Below, one piece after another: positions 62,128 to 64,000 of a DNA stretch of 64,000 bases. Below the pieces are notes generated by a model. It was given only the letters and a program-made list of their open reading frames with translations, was not told where the DNA came from and did not search any database. A program made the position numbers and the translations under genes. Position 1 is the stretch's first letter. Each line of letters starts with the position of its first letter. Where the stretch lies: NCBI GenBank assembly GCA_016201105.1, contig JACQDN010000032.1, positions 1 to 64,000 on the forward strand, in the 5' to 3' direction. The stretch is from Pseudomonadota bacterium (lineage in GTDB: Bacteria > Pseudomonadota > Alphaproteobacteria > Micropepsales > Micropepsaceae).

Positions 62128-62154
62128 GTCACTCCCGATGGTGCGCGCCTTCTT

Positions 62155-62892
62155 CTACCTTGCGAACACGGAAGCATACATCGCCGGATCGGAATTCACG
62201 CCGATCTGGATCGCCTTGTTCCAGGGACAGCAGGCATGCGCGTCGGCCGCGTCGAGATAGGAGCGGCCCACCGCGGCGAGAATGGATCGTCCCACCACCA
62301 TGCGCCCGGCGATGGCATCGATTTCCGCCGGCGTAGGCTTGCCGTTGTTTGCGCCAGTTTCCGCAAGCCGCGCGGTCGCGACTTGGGCCGCGTCCTCGCG
62401 CGCCGTCTGGAACTGTTCGCGTGTCATCTGACGGATCACCATCGTCTCGTTATTCGAAAGCGCGTATTTGGCGGCCACCGCGTCGGGATCGCGGAAGATC
62501 CGTTCCGCGAGAGCGGAATCTGTCAGCGCCTCATTCGCAATTTTGATGAGGTGCACGGCGGTTGGATTCACGCGCACCGGCTGAACGACGGAAGGCCGCA
62601 GTTTCTCCTCCGAGAACATGCTGAGCGAAGGAAGGAGATTGATCCCCAGCGGCGCGTGGGGCTGTTTCTTCACGGGCAAGCCGTCGCCAACCGGATTCCC
62701 CCGCCCCGGTTGTGCGTCAGCGGGCGGCGGCGGCTGGTCCGAGGACATCTTCGATGAAGAAGCGACATCGATCCCGGCGGGGGCGGCCAGCGTCTTCTTC
62801 ACGGGCAAGCCGACGAAGACCGCGACAGCGGCCGCGGTCGTGGTCAGCGTGATCAGGAGGTTGCGCAGCGATGACGGGCTTGGATGTTTCAT
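62155..62892 (-). CDS. Secreted protein with LigA/RiPP-leader-like helical segment
   Basis: The 245-residue protein starts at ATG 62892 behind GGAGAGGAAG. An N-terminal membrane/signal helix (10-30) is followed by two related stretches, GLPVKK-x3-AP-x-GI (28-41 and 71-84). Residues 118-165 (IANEALTDSALAERIF, then RDPDAVAAKYALSNNE) resemble helical leader or LigA-like segments that precede modified peptides (NHLP/Nif11 type). The C-terminus has vicinal cysteines C221-C222. It is the first gene of an operon with the ferritin-like gene. The resemblance is by eye only. Confidence 0.6.
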   Translation of the reverse strand: MKHPSPSSLRNLLITLTTTAAAVAVFVGLPVKKTLAAPAGIDVASSSKMSSDQPPPPADAQPGRGNPVGDGLPVKKQPHAPLGINLLPSLSMFSEEKLRPSVVQPVRVNPTAVHLIKIANEALTDSALAERIFRDPDAVAAKYALSNNETMVIRQMTREQFQTAREDAAQVATARLAETGANNGKPTPAEIDAIAGRMVVGRSILAAVGRSYLDAADAHACCPWNKAIQIGVNSDPAMYASVFAR

Positions 62893-63377
62893 ACTTCCTC
62901 TCCTCTTGTGACCGAAATTCGGCGGTTCAATCCCGAGAAGCATATCTATGAACGGACATTCCCCGGATGACCCCACACCAAAGTAGATAATAGTGTTTTT
63001 TTGAGGCCCGTTGAAGCCTCGGACGAGGTTGCCGACATGCAGGCAGGGGAAATCGCGCCCAAGAGGTAGGCTGGCCCGTGAAATTCGGCGAGAAATCTCT
63101 GAGCTAAGATCGCGATTTTGAACGTCTGCTGCTTCCGCTCCCGTCTTCGAATGACCAGATGTGAGTTTCTCAGCTCGATTGGCTCGTCAATTCCGTCGCC
63201 ATCGTCCGTAAGCGGAATTTCCTTGATGCCGCAGGCGCATGGGTTCTGCGGCCGCGCTGCAACATGAACGGCGGTGTCCGAGACTCACATTGTGATGCGG
63301 ATTCCAGCCCAACAGGACTAATGTGCCCATAGCAGCGGCATCCGATGGCCGTTGCCTTCGCCGAGGGAGGCTTAGCC
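62893..63377. other. Intergenic region without a supported gene
   Basis: I see no gene, no strong hairpin and no tRNA here. It should contain the divergent promoters of the genes at 62892 and 63378. The base use is less GC-rich around 62985-63010. Confidence 0.5.
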
Positions 63378-63746
63378 ATGCAGTTCAAGTTAACGGATAT
63401 CGTTGTGTTGCTTGCTGCGGCGTCCGCTCTGACCGGTATCAGCCTTGCCGCGTCCAGTCCGGCAAGCGCCGATCAACCGTCCAGCACGCTGGAGAGGGTC
63501 AGAGTGCCGTTGAAATTGAAGATATCGCGTATCGCGCTGGCGCACTCGAACTATGGAGCGCTCAAAGCGGAACTCGCTCGTTCGCAAGATCCGACGAAAA
63601 ACGCGATCCTTCAAGCCGCAATGGACAGGTTGCAAAAAAGCCATCCTGGCGGTGCGGCAAACGACAAATGGAGTTTCAGCCTCGTGTTCAACCTGAGTTG
63701 GGGCAGCGCGATGCAAGATCAGGGCAACGGTACAATTCACGATTGA
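63378..63746 (+). CDS. Small secreted protein
   Basis: The 122-residue protein starts at ATG 63378 behind GAGGGAGG. A signal peptide (MQFKLTDIVVLLAAASALTG) is followed by a helical middle (ALAHSNYGALKAELARS) and a short tail with DKWSFSLVFNLSWGSA. Function is unknown. It is divergent from the two-gene operon at 62.9 kb. Confidence 0.65.
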   Translation: MQFKLTDIVVLLAAASALTGISLAASSPASADQPSSTLERVRVPLKLKISRIALAHSNYGALKAELARSQDPTKNAILQAAMDRLQKSHPGGAANDKWSFSLVFNLSWGSAMQDQGNGTIHD

Positions 63747-63912
63747 TCGAGTGCAATACGCATTCAGATAGAATATGTCGTCGGGACCGGTATCGGAAGG
63801 CGTCCCGGCGCCGTCGTTTTTTTCCGCCGAGATGAAATCACCGCCCATGCGGAATGTTCGCATACGGAGTAGCGAACAAGAAGGTGAAACTTCCGCACGA
63901 AGTGGTGGCGGG

Positions 63913-64000
63913 AAAGGAAGGGTTCACGCGAAGCCGCGGAGGTCCTGCGTATTCCGCGTGTCCCTTGCAGCGAGCACCATGACATTTTTGGCGCGCAAAG
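63913..64000. repeat. Dispersed palindromic repeat, family A copy 4, cut by window edge
   Basis: GGAAGGGTTCACGCGAAGCCGCGGAG matches the left arm of the other copies, and GGCGCGCAAAG at the very end looks like the start of the core palindrome. The right arm lies beyond position 64000. Confidence 0.65.

Noticed and set aside
60925-62757. 610-codon open frame on the plus strand
   Set aside because: It is antisense to the ferritin-like gene and the precursor-like gene, both of which have ribosome sites and recognisable motifs.

Overview
The window is a chromosomal segment of a GC-rich alphaproteobacterium. Evidence for this is the serC-serA order with a structured leader, a complete cbb3 oxidase locus ccoNOQP-ccoGHIS with a FixK-like regulator, the CtrA-pathway genes chpT and cpdR, a DUF1134 gene, RpoH and a divided TonB/ExbB/ExbD/ExbD set. 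The exact genus cannot be fixed from the sequence; a non-phototrophic, facultatively microaerobic lineage fits. There are no rRNA genes, no CRISPR array, no phage and no insertion sequence. Two tRNAs (Glu-CTC, Val-GAC) are present.

Layout. 1-9.5 kb: serine biosynthesis (serA partial, serC) read leftwards from a leader with nested hairpins, a membrane protein/VWA lipoprotein pair, PhzF, rpoH, rluD, a small JAMM protease operon and tRNA-Glu. 9.6-24.5 kb: a low-oxygen island with a CPBP protease, a FixK/FNR-type regulator, a rhodanese, hemN, a diiron ferritin-like protein, a [2Fe-2S] ferredoxin, ccoNOQP, ccoGHIS and a second diiron paralogue. 24.6-38.6 kb: housekeeping and envelope genes, namely methyltransferases, CinA, Hsp20, a large VIT/VWA protein, an MFS transporter, a cyclophilin, secF, DUF1134, an SPFH/NfeD pair and cysQ. 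38.6-40.6 kb: chpT, a CheY-like regulator and cheR. 40.7-47.4 kb: a BtuB receptor behind a cobalamin riboswitch, divergent from tonB-exbB-exbD-exbD and a secreted repeat protein. 47.4-58 kb: a secreted predicted cysteine hydrolase, modBC without modA, a GtrA/GT2/membrane-GT operon, a quinone oxidoreductase and a GT4 beside a broken phosphoesterase. 58-64 kb: a probable small RNA, an N-formylglutamate amidohydrolase, cpdR, tRNA-Val, and a two-gene unit of a secreted precursor-like protein and a third ferritin-like protein.

How it works together. Sites fitting TTGAY-N4-RTCAR stand in front of the rhodanese, the first diiron gene, the ferredoxin, the cco operon and hsp20, with a weaker one at hemN. 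At ferredoxin, hemN and hsp20 a -10 element follows the site after exactly 22 nt, the class II FNR/FixK geometry. This makes one low-oxygen regulon that couples the cbb3 oxidase and oxygen-independent haem synthesis to an uncharacterised diiron protein/ferredoxin pair. For ferredoxin and hemN the predicted start of transcription falls at the ATG, so both messages may be leaderless.

Four or more families of 100-200 bp palindromic repeats fill intergenic gaps. The strongest candidates for undescribed biology are the FixK-controlled diiron/ferredoxin module that brackets the cbb3 locus, the secreted LigA/RiPP-leader-like protein paired with a ferritin-like enzyme near 62 kb, and the anti-Shine-Dalgarno small RNA at 58.1 kb.
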